A DNA stretch of 64,000 bases from Amborella trichopoda. Lineage: Eukaryota > Streptophyta > Magnoliopsida > Amborellales > Amborellaceae. The DNA is taken from positions 1,443,750 to 1,507,749 of the forward strand of contig NW_006496825.1 of NCBI RefSeq assembly GCF_000471905.2. Direction: 5' to 3'. How positions within the stretch are numbered: position 1 is the stretch's first letter; the number at the start of each line of letters is the position of its first letter. The notes under the pieces are model-generated. The model had not been told where the DNA came from. It did no database searches and saw only the letters and a list, made by a program, of their open reading frames with translations. Below, piece by piece: positions 42,534 through 53,319 of this stretch. A program made the translations under genes and the position numbers.

Positions 42534-43905
42534 TCAAAATTCTCGCACGTCCTTCCCGCGGTGCACCAAAGAAAAAAACCTTGCTTTTAAATGAATTAAA
42601 AATCTGACCAGTAATCCTTTCAAACTTAGAAATAAGTTCACGTATAGCAGTGGCAGATGAAATGTATGCCTCAAAAAAATAAGCATGTCATCAGCATAAA
42701 AAAGATGAAAGACCCCATAGTCACACCCTGAAGGAAATGCCCTGGAACAATGCCTTGCAACGTAGCACAATCAAGCTGCCTACTAAAGAAATCCACCAAC
42801 AAGAATAGGTAAGGAGATATACGATCCCCTTCCCGCAAACCTCTCTTCCCTTTAAAATAACCCTTGGGTGAGCCATTCCTCAAAACAGAGAAGGAAGTAT
42901 TGGAAATACATAAGCGAACCCATAAAACAAATAACTCAAGAAAACACAAAACATGCATTCTACCCACAATAAAATCCCAAGAAACCCTATCATAGGCCTT
43001 GCTCAAATCGATTTGCAGACACATTTTAGGCCTAGCTGAATTCTTATGGCAAAGAGACATGAGTTCATTTTCCATAAGAATATTATATGTAATAAGTTAA
43101 GGCCTACCTTTCAAAATGCAGCCTGCCTAGGGTCGATAAAAACAACAAGAACAACTCGTAGCCGATTAGAAATTATTTTGCTGATGATTTTGTACAAGAC
43201 ATTACACAACCCTAAAGGTCAAAAGTCTTTCATCACCCTAGGTGCATCCACTGTAGGAATCAAACATATAAAAGTGGATTTGATTTGCTTGAGAAGCTTA
43301 CATTTAGTGAAGAAATCTTTACGGGCGAGAAAAAGATCCTTTTTAATGACTTTCCATCCAAACTTGTAGAATTCCATTGGAAACCCATCTGGACCCGGGG
43401 CACTTTCATTTTTCATATCCCAAATGCCTGCTTTGAACTTCTCCATATTTACTGCGTCCACTAATTTGTCCTTTTGAGAATAATTGAGATGAAATGGCGG
43501 CGAGAACTGATCAACCATATGTAGGTCAATATTGCTCTCTTGAGCCAATAAATCTTTGAAATAGCCAATCTTAGGATTTTCAATGTCAGTCTCAGTAGAC
43601 AAAAAATTCTCATGCTGATCTTTCAAAGAGATAATTCTGTCATTCCTCCTTCTCACCACAGTCGATAGATGAAAATATTTCGTATTGGAGTCTCCCTCTT
43701 TTAACCTATTTTGACATGATTTTTGCCTCCAGAATCTTTCTTCATAACCCAGAAGAGTTTGCAATTTCTGAGTACACTCTTTTTCCTCAGACATGAATGT
43801 CTTATTGGAAGGATTCATGTGTAAGCTATCATGCAAAGATGATAGTTGCTGTTGACTATTGCAATGGATTCCCCAACATAGCCAAACACATCCTTGTTCC
43901 ATAAA
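42534..43905 (-). pseudogene. LINE-B reverse transcriptase, antisense copy
   Basis: Contains SAPGPDGFPMEFYKFGWKV, CLQIDLSKAYDRVSWDFI, RGLREGDRISPYLF and HLFYADDMLIFLRH. The catalytic YADD box is preserved. REGDP has become REGDR, and stops and frameshifts near 43080-43220 and 42670 break the frame. Confidence 0.85.
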
Positions 43906-44111
43906 TGAAGGTCAGCCCTTAGCCTCTTAAGTTTGGCAACAAAGTGATACATGGGTGTCTCCCCCAACTTGGCCTTGTTAGGAATTAGAGATAACATCCA
44001 AAAAACCGTGATGGTGCTCCTGCATAGAGTAACAAAGTGGCTTTCGAGAAAGCTTCTAAAGGCTAGAAAGAGTTTGAAGTTTCCTTACATGATTTTCAAT
44101 GTGAGTTCAAA

Positions 44112-44345
44112 GGTAGCCATTGTCATCATCACTTAAGCCTTATCCCAATTATCTGGGGTCGGCCACATGAATCTTGTTCTTCCATTCATAGGTTTAGGAT
44201 TCATGAAAAGATGTGGAAAAGTTTTACATTGGCTGCCTACCTAATGCAACCCACCTCTTTTACCCGGGCTTGGGATGGGTTAATGGAAAGTTTAAGGTCC
44301 TCACCTTGGTTAGACCGTGAGATCAAAGATAGCTGGATTTAATAA
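44112..44345 (-). mobile_element. Plant SINE/RTE-type 3' tail
   Basis: Minus strand reads CCATTAACCCATCCCAAGCC, then GATTCATGTGGCCGACCCCA and GGGATAAGGCTTAAG, ending in GATGATGA. This matches the widespread plant terminal motif (GTAGCCGACCCCA...TTGGGATAAGGCTT then TTG repeats) shared by Au-type SINEs and plant RTE LINEs. No pol III promoter boxes could be confirmed, so element class is open. Confidence 0.6.
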
Positions 44346-45987
44346 ATTTATATCAATTCTTCAATATATATATGTCGGGATCCATTTCTTGAAGATTCTT
44401 CTTATTACAAATAGTCTTTGAGCCAACAAAAAAGAATGTGGTTTTGATACTGAACTTATCTTAGCACACTGCGAAACTCAAGGACGAGTTTTCTCCAACT
44501 TGGGAAGTCTGATACAGGGCAAAATTATTCTAATTTTTAATTTTTATTTAATTCAAAGGATGCGTATTTCAATTTTGACTTTGGGATTTGTTTTTAAGGT
44601 TTTTAAGTTTTTTTTAAGGATTTTAGGGTTATTTCTTTATATTTTTGGGATTTTAGGAGTTGTTTAGAAATGTATTAGAGTGCTTCTGGACTATTTTTTT
44701 TTATTATGGATAAAAATATCATTGCAATATTTGTTTTAATTAGCTCCTTTTTTCAATTAGAGCTAGGATTTTTCGGGTTCTAGTAAGGTCTTTTATTATC
44801 AATTGGGATCTATGAAGAGAATTTAAAATAGAGATTTGAGTTATTTTTTAGAAACATTGTTTCCTTGAATTCTTGTAAATGTTGTAGAGCCATTGAAGTT
44901 AGTCTTGTTAGCTTCGTCTTTTATTTTCTTCCCTCCGAAATTCATTCTACATCGGTGATACTGTTTGTTTAGAAGAAAGTAGAACCATGTTACCTTGCAA
45001 AAAGCCTGTTCACAGATGGGAGTGTCTACAGTCAGTTCTAAACAATTGGAAGGTAAGACTAATTCTTAATGATGGACATTTATGTGGATATAGTTAATCT
45101 CTGCTGTCTGTGGTTGGGAGCAGATGGTGGATCCCCTAGCTGTCTACCATATGCTACATATGCTCTGTTGTGGTGTAATGGTCATTTGCAAGTGTTGTAT
45201 TGAACTTCACTATCACTCTGTAAAGAAATACTTTTTCTTCTAAAGGTAATCAGTTCTGTCATCAGGTAGAACTCTACGAAAATCTCATTGTCCGTTTATT
45301 GTAGTCAATATTCAAGTGTCAAATTCCTCAAAATTGCAAAGATGGAGTCTTATTTGTTAGTTAGAGCAGTGGGAGTTGTGCAAGTGTAGCTAAAGAAGTT
45401 ATATTTTGTCATTGAGTCATATATTTTGTTTCGGATATGTCACATTTTGAGCCATATAATTGGTCTTCATTATCGTGCCCCTAACCATAACACTGATTGG
45501 AAATCCAATGCGTTGCATCTCTCTCTCATTCGCTCATTGATTAGATATCCAATGGCTGGCCTCTCTTTCTCTCTCTCTCTCTGTCTCTCTCTCTCATGTA
45601 TGCATGCACATGTGCAAGCATGCATGTGCATGTCACTTGCATAAGGATTTCTCATTCTAGTTCTACCTTTTCAAACTGATACTATCCGATGTATATCCAT
45701 TGCCATTCTAGTGTAGAATACATTTTTTGTTAGTTGAATGCAATCTTTAAGCATTACATACGTCATGATAGCGAAGATGGAATTTTTATTTAATAGTTGT
45801 TGAAATTATCCTATGAATGTAAGTGAAATATTTTATAATTTGGAATTGTGCTTGTTAAAATTTTCTATCTTATTCCTTATATTGGTCTCCTTTATCAAAA
45901 TTCTATCCCCTGCCTGTATGGTTTCTGTTTCCTTACTGATATGTTGCATGATATTGATGCAAGTCAAGCTTCGTATTTTTGCTTAAA
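44346..45987. other. No gene seen
   Basis: AT-rich DNA with a (CT)n microsatellite at about 45555-45597. A stretch at 45008-45053 is bounded by CACAG and GTAAGA and could be spliced, but its translation matches nothing I know. Confidence 0.35.
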
Positions 45988-46382
45988 AGAAAAAGTTTAT
46001 TTAATGATGCAACCTTATAATGTAGAACTACGGATGCACATAAAAAATCCATCGGAAAAGGAAGTTTTAATGTTGAAAAACCTTTTGATTGATCATCTCG
46101 ACATCGAGATGTATGACCATGAAAAATAAAAAGATTTTAAGTCTTAGAAATAGTGCATTTTACAACATATTATCTAGACCGTCCATTTTCATGATGTTCA
46201 TTTGTTTATAGATGTACTTGATTTTAACCATGTTTTAAATTTAAAATTTTATAATTAGATATAAAAATAGATTTTGAGATAAACCTAAGAACATTTTACA
46301 TGAAAATTATGTACCATGATAAAATTTGAAGGTGCACCTTACCTCTACAGCTATGGATGCATCCATATGCCAACCGCACCCT
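45988..46382. mobile_element. MITE family 1, diverged copy 2
   Basis: Shares with 582-957 the words AAAAAGTTTAT, GAGATGTATGA/AAGATGTATGA, ATAGATGTAC/ATAGATCTGC and TTTTATAATTAGAT/TTTTACAATTAGAG in the same order. The ends read AAAAAGTTTATTTAATG and ATGCCAACCGCACCC. It lies just left of the possible last ABCI11 exon. Confidence 0.5.
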
Positions 46383-46512
46383 TACATAAAATGTTTTGCC
46401 TAGATTAAATTATCAACATGTTACCGTTGCAGTTTCCAATGGCCGCGTTGCATTATTCATGACATATGCAAAGGCTGGGTTGTTGGCTACATGGTTTTCT
46501 CTTCATTTCCTT

Positions 46513-46578
46513 ATGACATTGTTTTTGCTTGTTGTGCACGGAGAATTATCATCCCTTGTGGACCGATCACAACTGTAG
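46513..46578 (+). pseudogene. Possible decayed last exon of the ABCI11-like gene
   Basis: Reads MTLFLLVVHGELSSLVDRSQ then Leu-stop. The family ends with TLLVVSHDLRELxxLVDRSW, the H-loop region. The match would need loss of the Ser and of the residues between the H-loop His and ELSS, and a stop replaces the WRM that follows RS. If real, the locus spans more than 44 kb and has lost its H-loop context. The similarity is local, so chance cannot be excluded. Confidence 0.35.
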
Positions 46579-47815
46579 TATGAAACCATATTCTTGTCAT
46601 TAGGTTCCTCATGTTCTTGTCTCCCTCGTCACTTATCATCCTGTAATTTCTGACCCATGTTTGAGAATCCTCAATTAATTGAGAAAAGGCTAAAATAATG
46701 ATGATGATCGTGTTCTCATCCTGATAATGTAAAGCGACAGTCATTTGGATGGTTTAACATAATGATGTTCGCCCTCCTTATAGTAAACCAATCTGCTATT
46801 GCACGTTGTGGGGCATCTTTTGTTGGGCCACTAGATGTGCTTGGTTCTAGTTGTGTAGCACACTAGTGGAAGAACTATATCACGACGTGTTTGTTTAGGT
46901 TCATTATGTACCTCAGAATTTGTCTAAATAATGCTGTAAGAAAGCCCCTAAATCTGTTTTAACTTCACCAAAAAGAACACCTATTTTCTCTCCACTTGCG
47001 TTTAATGCTAGTCATAATACACCTGCTCCGCATAACCCAAGCTTGTTTATATCTTACCTATTCGCTTGATTTCCATGTGTTATGTCTGCTTCGCAAATGA
47101 CCATACCAGCAATAAACAGAAAGAGCGAGAGGGTTAATGCAATGCCACGGATGGCCCTCCAATGTTCAAAAGTAGATAAAGGACGTTTGTTGGTGGGGTT
47201 GTTTGGGTGTAGTTTTGCTATGGTAAGAAAGAAAGATACCCACCTCCTTGAAATCGTGGTCCCAAATAGACCCTCGGGTCAATGGAAAGTACATGGACCC
47301 CTCCATATGACTGAAATAGGACGTTTAACTGCTCCTATTTCCTTTCCTACCAAATTATCAAATTTAACCCTTTTTTTCTGTTTTGTCACAACCCTCAAAA
47401 AGTGCTCTCTCTCTCACACACACCGTGAGCCCCCCTCCCTCTCCCTCTCTCTCTCTCAACCTCCCTTGAACACCCCCTTTATTGAAACCCCCTCTCTTGC
47501 TCTCTCTCTTCCACACTCGCAGACTAGGTAGAACAAAACGGAGAGCAAGTCAACGGTATAAGATCATGGTAGCCGTTTCTTACCACTATAAAAGTACCTC
47601 ATGAGAATTAAGGTTTAGGAATCAGGCTTGGGTAAAAGTGATAGCAGCGGAGTTTTCATAGCATTGCTTCTTGAGTTCCATTCTTATGTAACTTTGTTGA
47701 AAAAAAGAAAAAAAAAGGAAAAGAGAAAGCAGGGTTCATTGAGAGCTTAGGTGGGGCAGTTTTTTCAGCATGAGTAAGGGTCTGTTTGACAAAACAGAAA
47801 CAAAATATTCAAATT
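46579..47815. other. No gene confirmed
   Basis: One plus frame (47082-47531) is 149 residues, but its C-terminal half comes from a CT-rich microsatellite (about 47405-47465) and no motif is visible. The region could hold a 3' flank of the ABCI11-like locus. Confidence 0.3.
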
Positions 47816-47819
47816 TTTA

Positions 47820-49545
47820 GGAGCATAAATGGATCAGGGAGAGATCTCTTAAAGATTGTTATCCAGATATTTTTATAAGGTCTATAAAGTGGCTGTAATA
47901 GTAGAGAGGAATGGGGAACGTAACTTTTGGAATCTTAGGCTTCCATACAACAGAGTATGAGATGGGCTCGTCTTTAAGATAATTTTTTTTTGACAAAGTT
48001 CAAGATTTATTAATAATTGAAACCAATTACATCAAGGATTCAAAATCATTAGCAACCACCGGAGCTTCCAACTCAACTCCTCTTTTAGCCAACGAATCAA
48101 TAAAACATTAGCCTCTCTATACATATGTTCTAGTGAAACTGTCAAACTTGACTTGAAGTCAAAGATTTGCAGGTTGATCAACTTGAGTTGTCAAGAGAAT
48201 CGTTGTTCTTTTTTACACCATTTTATAACATTCAGCGAGTCCCTTTCAATAATAAACCACGTGCCAAAGTTTCTGGCCACTAGAACCTTCAAGCCAAACA
48301 TAATTGCAGATAATTCAGCATGATTCGCCGTGGTAACGCCACAAGGAGCAGCAAAAGTAAGAATTATATTTCCTAGCCAATCATGGACTACTTCACCAAA
48401 ACCAATTGGGCCTAGGTTACTCAAAGAACTACCAGGTATTCTTGCCATTGAATGTTAATGATGAGATAGTATGGAAGGTTGAGAATGATGGGCAGTTTTA
48501 CAGTTAAATCGATGTATCATATGCTCTTTCACATGCGTAGTAGGTGGTCTCTTTTAGAATTTGCTCAAGTGTGGAAGCGGCCGATATCACATAAGGTACA
48601 AATCTTTTTCTGATTGGCTGCCTAAAACAAGATTTTGACAATTGATAACCTTATGAAAAGGGGAAAGATTTTGTTCGATATATGTCTCATGTGTAAGTCC
48701 GATGGGGAGTTGGGGGTTCATCTTTTGGTGCATTGTCCTTTTGCTATTTGGTTTTGTTTTGTAGCATGGTTGGGTATGAGCATTGCCATTCCATAATTGA
48801 TTTTAGATATTATTACCCAACTTTCATTGCCAGACTTACCGTATCGAAAGTGGGCTGTACTCTGTAGAAAATTGTTAGAGGGGCTATTTTGTGGGAGATA
48901 TGGAAAGAGAAGAATCGTAAGACTTTCAATGGGGATGCAATCCTTTTGAGAGAGTTTTGAATACTATTCGAAACACCATTTGGTGTTGGATGGCGTTTAC
49001 AAAGGAAGGTAGGGGGATTTTTATGATGGATGTTATGATAAATCTATCAAATCTGTTCAGTTTAGGGGTGGTTAGATGTAGACCAAGAAGCGTCTGGATT
49101 CATCCTCCCCATGGGTGTTTCAAACTTTATTTTGATAACAGTTTAGTTGGTCATCCGGGTTTTGCAAGTATTGGGGCTGGCAAGGGATTCATATGGGACC
49201 TCTATTTTTGGGTATCCTGGCATACTGAAATTGTGGCACTTTTGCATGGGCTCCGACTTTTTAACACAAAAAGGATTAGGAGCTAACTGTGTTGTGGAGA
49301 GGGATTTTCTTAATGTTATTAAGTGGTGCAATAAGGAGTAGAGGACTCCAGAACTGAGATCTTATTGGTAACAAATTATGCAGCTCTTTGAATCTTTAAC
49401 ATTTCTTTTCAGCATGTTTATATAGGGTGGCAAATGTGGAGGCAGATACTTTTGCTAAGTATGGGGCGTCTTTATGCCTTTTTTCTATTACTGACAATGT
49501 AATAATCTCGCTTTGAGTGCATTTCATCAATAAACTTTAAAAAAA
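47820..49545 (+). mobile_element. LINE-C copy 1, 5' truncated, interrupted
   Basis: 47820-47980 encodes LKDCYPDIFIRSIK and ERNGERNFWNLRLPYNRV, the segment before zf-RVT. After an antisense insert it resumes with NDEIVWKVENDGQFYS at about 48450, LWEIWKEKNRKTFNGDA and an RNase H remnant (49090-49490: HGCFKLYFDNSLVGHPGF, VERDFLNVIKWCNKE). The tail CATCAATAAACTTTAAAAAA is interrupted by a MITE. Many stops. Confidence 0.75.
47983..48446 (-). mobile_element. LINE-C 3' fragment inserted antisense into LINE-C copy 1
   Basis: Poly-T at 47983-47991 marks its A-tail. The minus frame 48191-48448 reads GSSLSNLGPIGFGEVVHDWL, CGVTTANHAELSAIMFGLKV and IERDSLNVIKWCKKEQRFS, an RNase H with helix Glu and second Asp. 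It is strongly like the RNase H at 54777-55277. 5' truncated just before the first catalytic Asp. Confidence 0.75.
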
Positions 49546-50359
49546 ATTACAAAAAACCCCGAAGACTACACTTTTTATTCAATTTACCCCCAACCTAACT
49601 TTTTCTCACTTTTTTTTTCAAAAAATACACTTTTTATGCAAATACCCCTCAACCAAATAAAAAATAAAAAAATACCTAAACTACTTTCCCTTACTTTTAC
49701 TTTACCCACGCCTCTCTCTCCTATTTGTAAGTGTGCTCCGGCACTGTATAAGTGCACTTCGTCAGTGCAACACTTTGGAGTCATAGCACTCCGGCAGTGA
49801 ATCATGCGCTTCGGCACTGTGTAAGTGCATTCCGATAGTGGAATCTGGAGTTACAGCGCTCCGGCATTATGTATGTGTGCTCTTGCAGTAGATGTGCGCT
49901 CCGACATTGTGTAAGTGCGCTCCGGTAGTACAACACTTTGGAGTTACAACGCTCCGACATTGTCTATGTGCGCTTTGGTAGTGGATCATGTGCTCCGACA
50001 CCGTGTAAGTACACTCCGACACTGTTTATCTGCGCTCTGGTGGTGGATCATGCGCTCCAGCACTGTGTAAGTGTGCTCCGATAGTGTAATTTGGAGTCAC
50101 ATCGCTCCAACACTGTGTATATGCGCTCCGGCAGTGGATCATGCGCTCCGGCAATAAGGTCCGAAAGTGAATGTCAAATCTGGCCAAATTGATTAACGTG
50201 TACGAGAAGGGGATTTCCGTTGAAAAATAAATAAATTTTTTCTCTTGGGGGGTATCTGCATAGAAAGTGTGTTTGTGGAAAAAAAAAGTGACAAAAACTT
50301 AAGTTGGAGGTAAATTACATAAAAAGTGTGGTTTTAGTTTTTTTGTAATTTTAAAAAAA
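49536..50359. mobile_element. Mutator-like MITE with internal minisatellite
   Basis: The element is 49546-50349 (804 bp), bounded by direct TTTAAAAAAA at 49536-49545 and 50350-50359. Its arms of about 100 bp are inverted: ATTACAAAAAA, ACACTTTTTATNCAATTTAC and CACTTTTTTTTTC at the left recur as reverse complements at the right. No transposase. The 9-10-bp duplication and long arms suggest a Mutator-like MITE. It sits in the A-tail of LINE-C copy 1. Confidence 0.8.
49730..50165. repeat. GCGCTCCGGCACTGTGTAAGT repeat array
   Basis: GCTCCG occurs many times, followed by GCA(C/G)TG and GTGTAAGTGCGCTCCG or GGATCATGCGCTCC. Irregular spacing of roughly 20 and 40 bases. It is confined between the inverted arms of the MITE. 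Confidence 0.8.
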
Positions 50360-50819
50360 AATTAAAATATTGGTCAATTTTTTTTTTAGAAATCCGAATA
50401 AAACCATTGCTTGCTTTTTCATTCATATGATGTGCTTTTCTTGCTTTTTCGTTCATATGATGTGCTTTTCTTGCTTTTTCAGTCATATGATGTGCTTTTC
50501 TGTACTTATTTGACTGTATTTTATAAAAAGGAACGAGTAATATACATGACACAACTCCCTTTCTCTCTCTACTTTTGCTCTCATCACGCGGCTAAGGTGG
50601 TTTGTACTACTTTCTCTCTCTACTTTTGCCTATAATGCTTTTAGAGATAGAAGAAGAAGTGTTGAATGGTTCATTGAAAACCTGATTTTTGTCCCTATAA
50701 AAACTTGGAAAATCTAACAAGGAAAATTCGGTGCGGTGCTTGCTCTTAACCTTGGGCTGAAGCTTCTACTTGCCGGAGCCTTGAATCTCATTAGATCCAC
50801 CAAAGAGAATATTATGAAA

Positions 50820-51095
50820 ATGAAAATTGTGCCGCTTTTCGACAATATGCAGTCTAGAGGTATTTGTATCCATCTTAAAGATGGATGCTCTGTGGTCCAT
50901 CTAAAAATAATTATAATTAATTTATCAAATATTTTTTTTAATATAATTATTATTTTTAATTTTTAATTTTTAATTTTTTTTTTATACTCATGATCTTCAT
51001 GTTAAAGATTATATATTCTTTAAAAATTAAAATCAAATTATATTTAAAAAATATATTTATTGCTAAGCACACATTTTTACAATATACGGGGCTGG
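50820..51095. repeat. Dispersed repeat family 2, copy 2
   Basis: Same order of words as the copy at 27990: CTAGAGGTAT, AAGATGGATGC, TGGTCCATCTAAAAATAATT, CATGTTAAAGATTATATATT, ATCAAATTATATTTAAAAAA and ACATTTTTACAATATAC. Same orientation as the other two copies. Confidence 0.65.
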
Positions 51096-52717
51096 CTGCA
51101 TGAAAAAGCCAACCGAGCATTTTCGCAAAGCACTTAAACAAGAAAACCTTAGCATGAAAGAGGGGATGCCCCATCGCCATTTTTGCATCTTCTAAGGTTT
51201 GAAAGGGCAGCATCTAGTGACCGAGGACCAAAAACTGTGTTATCCTTTCCTGGCATATGAAGAGGTTAACTTAATGACCTTATTGCCCTTGCCAAACCTT
51301 CATGATTACAGCAGGCATAAGAGGAATATTGGGGCTTTATGGTCATTTTTTAATATTGGTTAATTTGCAGTTCACACTTTACGGCGACTTTGAACTCCTA
51401 GAGAAAGAATTTCAACAATGTTAATCTAGATAGAGAGTTACAACAAAATTTATTAAGGTCTATGACGTCTCTTTTAAAACCGGCCAGTCCTCCTCAAAAG
51501 AAGAAAATCTCTCTCTCTAAAAAAAAATCTGTCGAACCCAATTACGCAACACAAATCCGGCAACTCTTTAATCCAGGAACCCAATAGAATCCGAGTAGTC
51601 TCTCTCTCGTATACTGTTTATGAGGGTGGTCTTTTTTCCTCAAGGTTTTTGAAATAGTAAGAAAGTTGAGTAGGGGTTCTTGGAGATGGTGTGACTCAAT
51701 AATGTGATTGGGGTCCTGTTGCTGTGGCTACTAATACTTTCTCTCTATATTCAACCTTCTTTACAACTACCAACTGCAGATTCTATGAACGAAAGTGAGT
51801 CAGTGTTCATAAAATAGATTCGGCCGAAGATACTTGGGCCCTAGCCAAGTTACTCGAGCGAGTTCGAGTAACTTGATCAAGTTCAGCTCTTTTTTTTATT
51901 TTTTATAAAAAAAATGGTTGTATTTCATATGACCGCCACTTTTATCAATCAAGTAGTACATTGGCATGTACTGGTCAGTCCCCTTGTGTAAATGTAATGA
52001 GGCCTTGAGTTACTTTCTAGTAGGGGCTACAATTTTTTTTGGAGAAAAAAATGATGTAGCATTGAGTCAGAACTCCAAAAAAATGACGTCGCTTTGAGTC
52101 AGAGTCACATTTCGATTATCCACATCAATTCCACTATTGTTAGTTTATCAATAATGGAATATCCCCTTAACATTCATACATTTAGGGGATGCACATTGAT
52201 ATAGTATGTCCCACTTGGGTTGCTTTAATGATGGTTTTTACATTTTTCCTTTCACTAGTAGTATGGGAAGAGCGGACTTTGGAGGTACTACTTTTTTTTT
52301 TTTTGACTAATTGAATCATCCATGAAATTTTTTTTTTGACTAGCTGAATCATTAACGGATCGTTTGGCGAATCGTTTTTCAATACAAGCTATGGATATAT
52401 CTGACTTAAATTTCAGGTATTGATATAATTACAACCTATTCGCCTATAGGCCTCAGTTGAGTCTGACTGAAAGAGAGATAAAAGGGCTTCATTAGTACAG
52501 AGAGAGGAGAGAGGAGGGGCTTAAAAGGAGAGAGCTTGGGATTATACAGGAAGGAAGAGGGAGAAGCAAGCCTGGTGGAGAGAGAGGACAAGAAATGTTA
52601 ATTTGCGTAGAATGCTACTCAATGCACTCTTTAGTATCTTCAGAAGTTCAGTTGAATAGTTATTTGGATATACCGTGATGTGATTTGATCCTATCAAATA
52701 TGGTCCACCAATTCCTA
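51096..52717. other. No gene seen
   Basis: AT-rich, with T-rich tracts at 51885-51915 and 52290-52340 and a purine-rich patch at 52500-52600. No coding or splice-consistent similarity noticed. Confidence 0.35.
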
Positions 52718-53319
52718 TAACTAAAAGAGAAAATTATATATATATATCTGTTATACTTTACATTATTATGAATGTATCAAATTGTTTCCGTTATTACATG
52801 TATGTTTGTTTTTTACCTTTTGTAACGTAATTTTTTAAAAAAGACGATTTTACCCTTTTTCGGATGTTGAACAACCGAACTGGAGGGTTTATCAAATGTT
52901 CAACATCCGAAAATAGGCCGAAAGTTTAACGTTCACATTCCCATTTTCAGGTGTTGAACATCTGAATTGAAGGGTTATGTCGATACATTGTATTCCTTGT
53001 GAAAATGGTTTTGGATGTTGGACGTCCGAAAATACGACAGTTTTGAATGTCCAACATCCGAAAACCCTTCAATTCGAATGTTCAACACCTGAAAATGAGA
53101 ATGTGAACATTAAACTTGCGACCATTTTTCGGATGTTGAACGTCCGAAAAACCCTCCAATTCGGTTAGTCAACATCCGAAAAAGGGTAAAGTCATCTTTT
53201 TAAAAAAATTATGTTATAAAAGGTAAAAAACAGACATACATGTAATAACGAAAACTATTTGATACATCCGTAATAACGCAAAGTATAACGGATATGTATG
53301 AAATTTTCCCTAACTAAAA
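52718..53319. mobile_element. Foldback MITE, Mutator-like, with perfect 9-bp duplication
   Basis: TAACTAAAA is repeated exactly at 52718-52726 and 53311-53319. The element between (52727-53310, 584 bp) is almost one palindrome: arms of about 250 bp start GAGAAAATT and end AATTTTCCC. They share inverted TTATACTTTACATTATTA-like, GTTATTACATGTATG and TACCCTTTTTCGGATGTTGA. Multiple internal short palindromes of type CGGATGTTGAACNTCCG. No coding capacity. Confidence 0.9.

Larger units (their letters stand above)
40551..44030 (-). mobile_element. LINE-B, 5'-truncated antisense copy
   Basis: The 3' end (poly-T then GGGTAAGTCAGTGGGGGAGA on plus) equals the LINE-B terminus. Similarity to the plus copy continues through RNase H, zf-RVT and RT to about 44030, pairing with roughly 37425 of the plus copy. 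ORF1 and most of the endonuclease are missing. No clear target-site duplication. Confidence 0.85.

Noticed and set aside
33048..44030. The two LINE-B copies considered as long inverted repeats of one DNA transposon
   Set aside because: The plus copy alone has its own A-tail and target-site duplication at 33048 and 40148, so these are separate retrotransposition events.
45008..45053. Possible exon between CACAG and GTAAGA with AATTGGAAG resembling the missing Asp-Trp-Lys exon
   Set aside because: The acceptor is not adjacent to the ATTGGAAG word and the implied phase does not fit exon f, so it was not accepted as part of ABCI11.
47082..47531. 149-residue plus frame as a host gene
   Set aside because: Half of it is a CT-rich microsatellite and the remainder shows no motif or splice signals.
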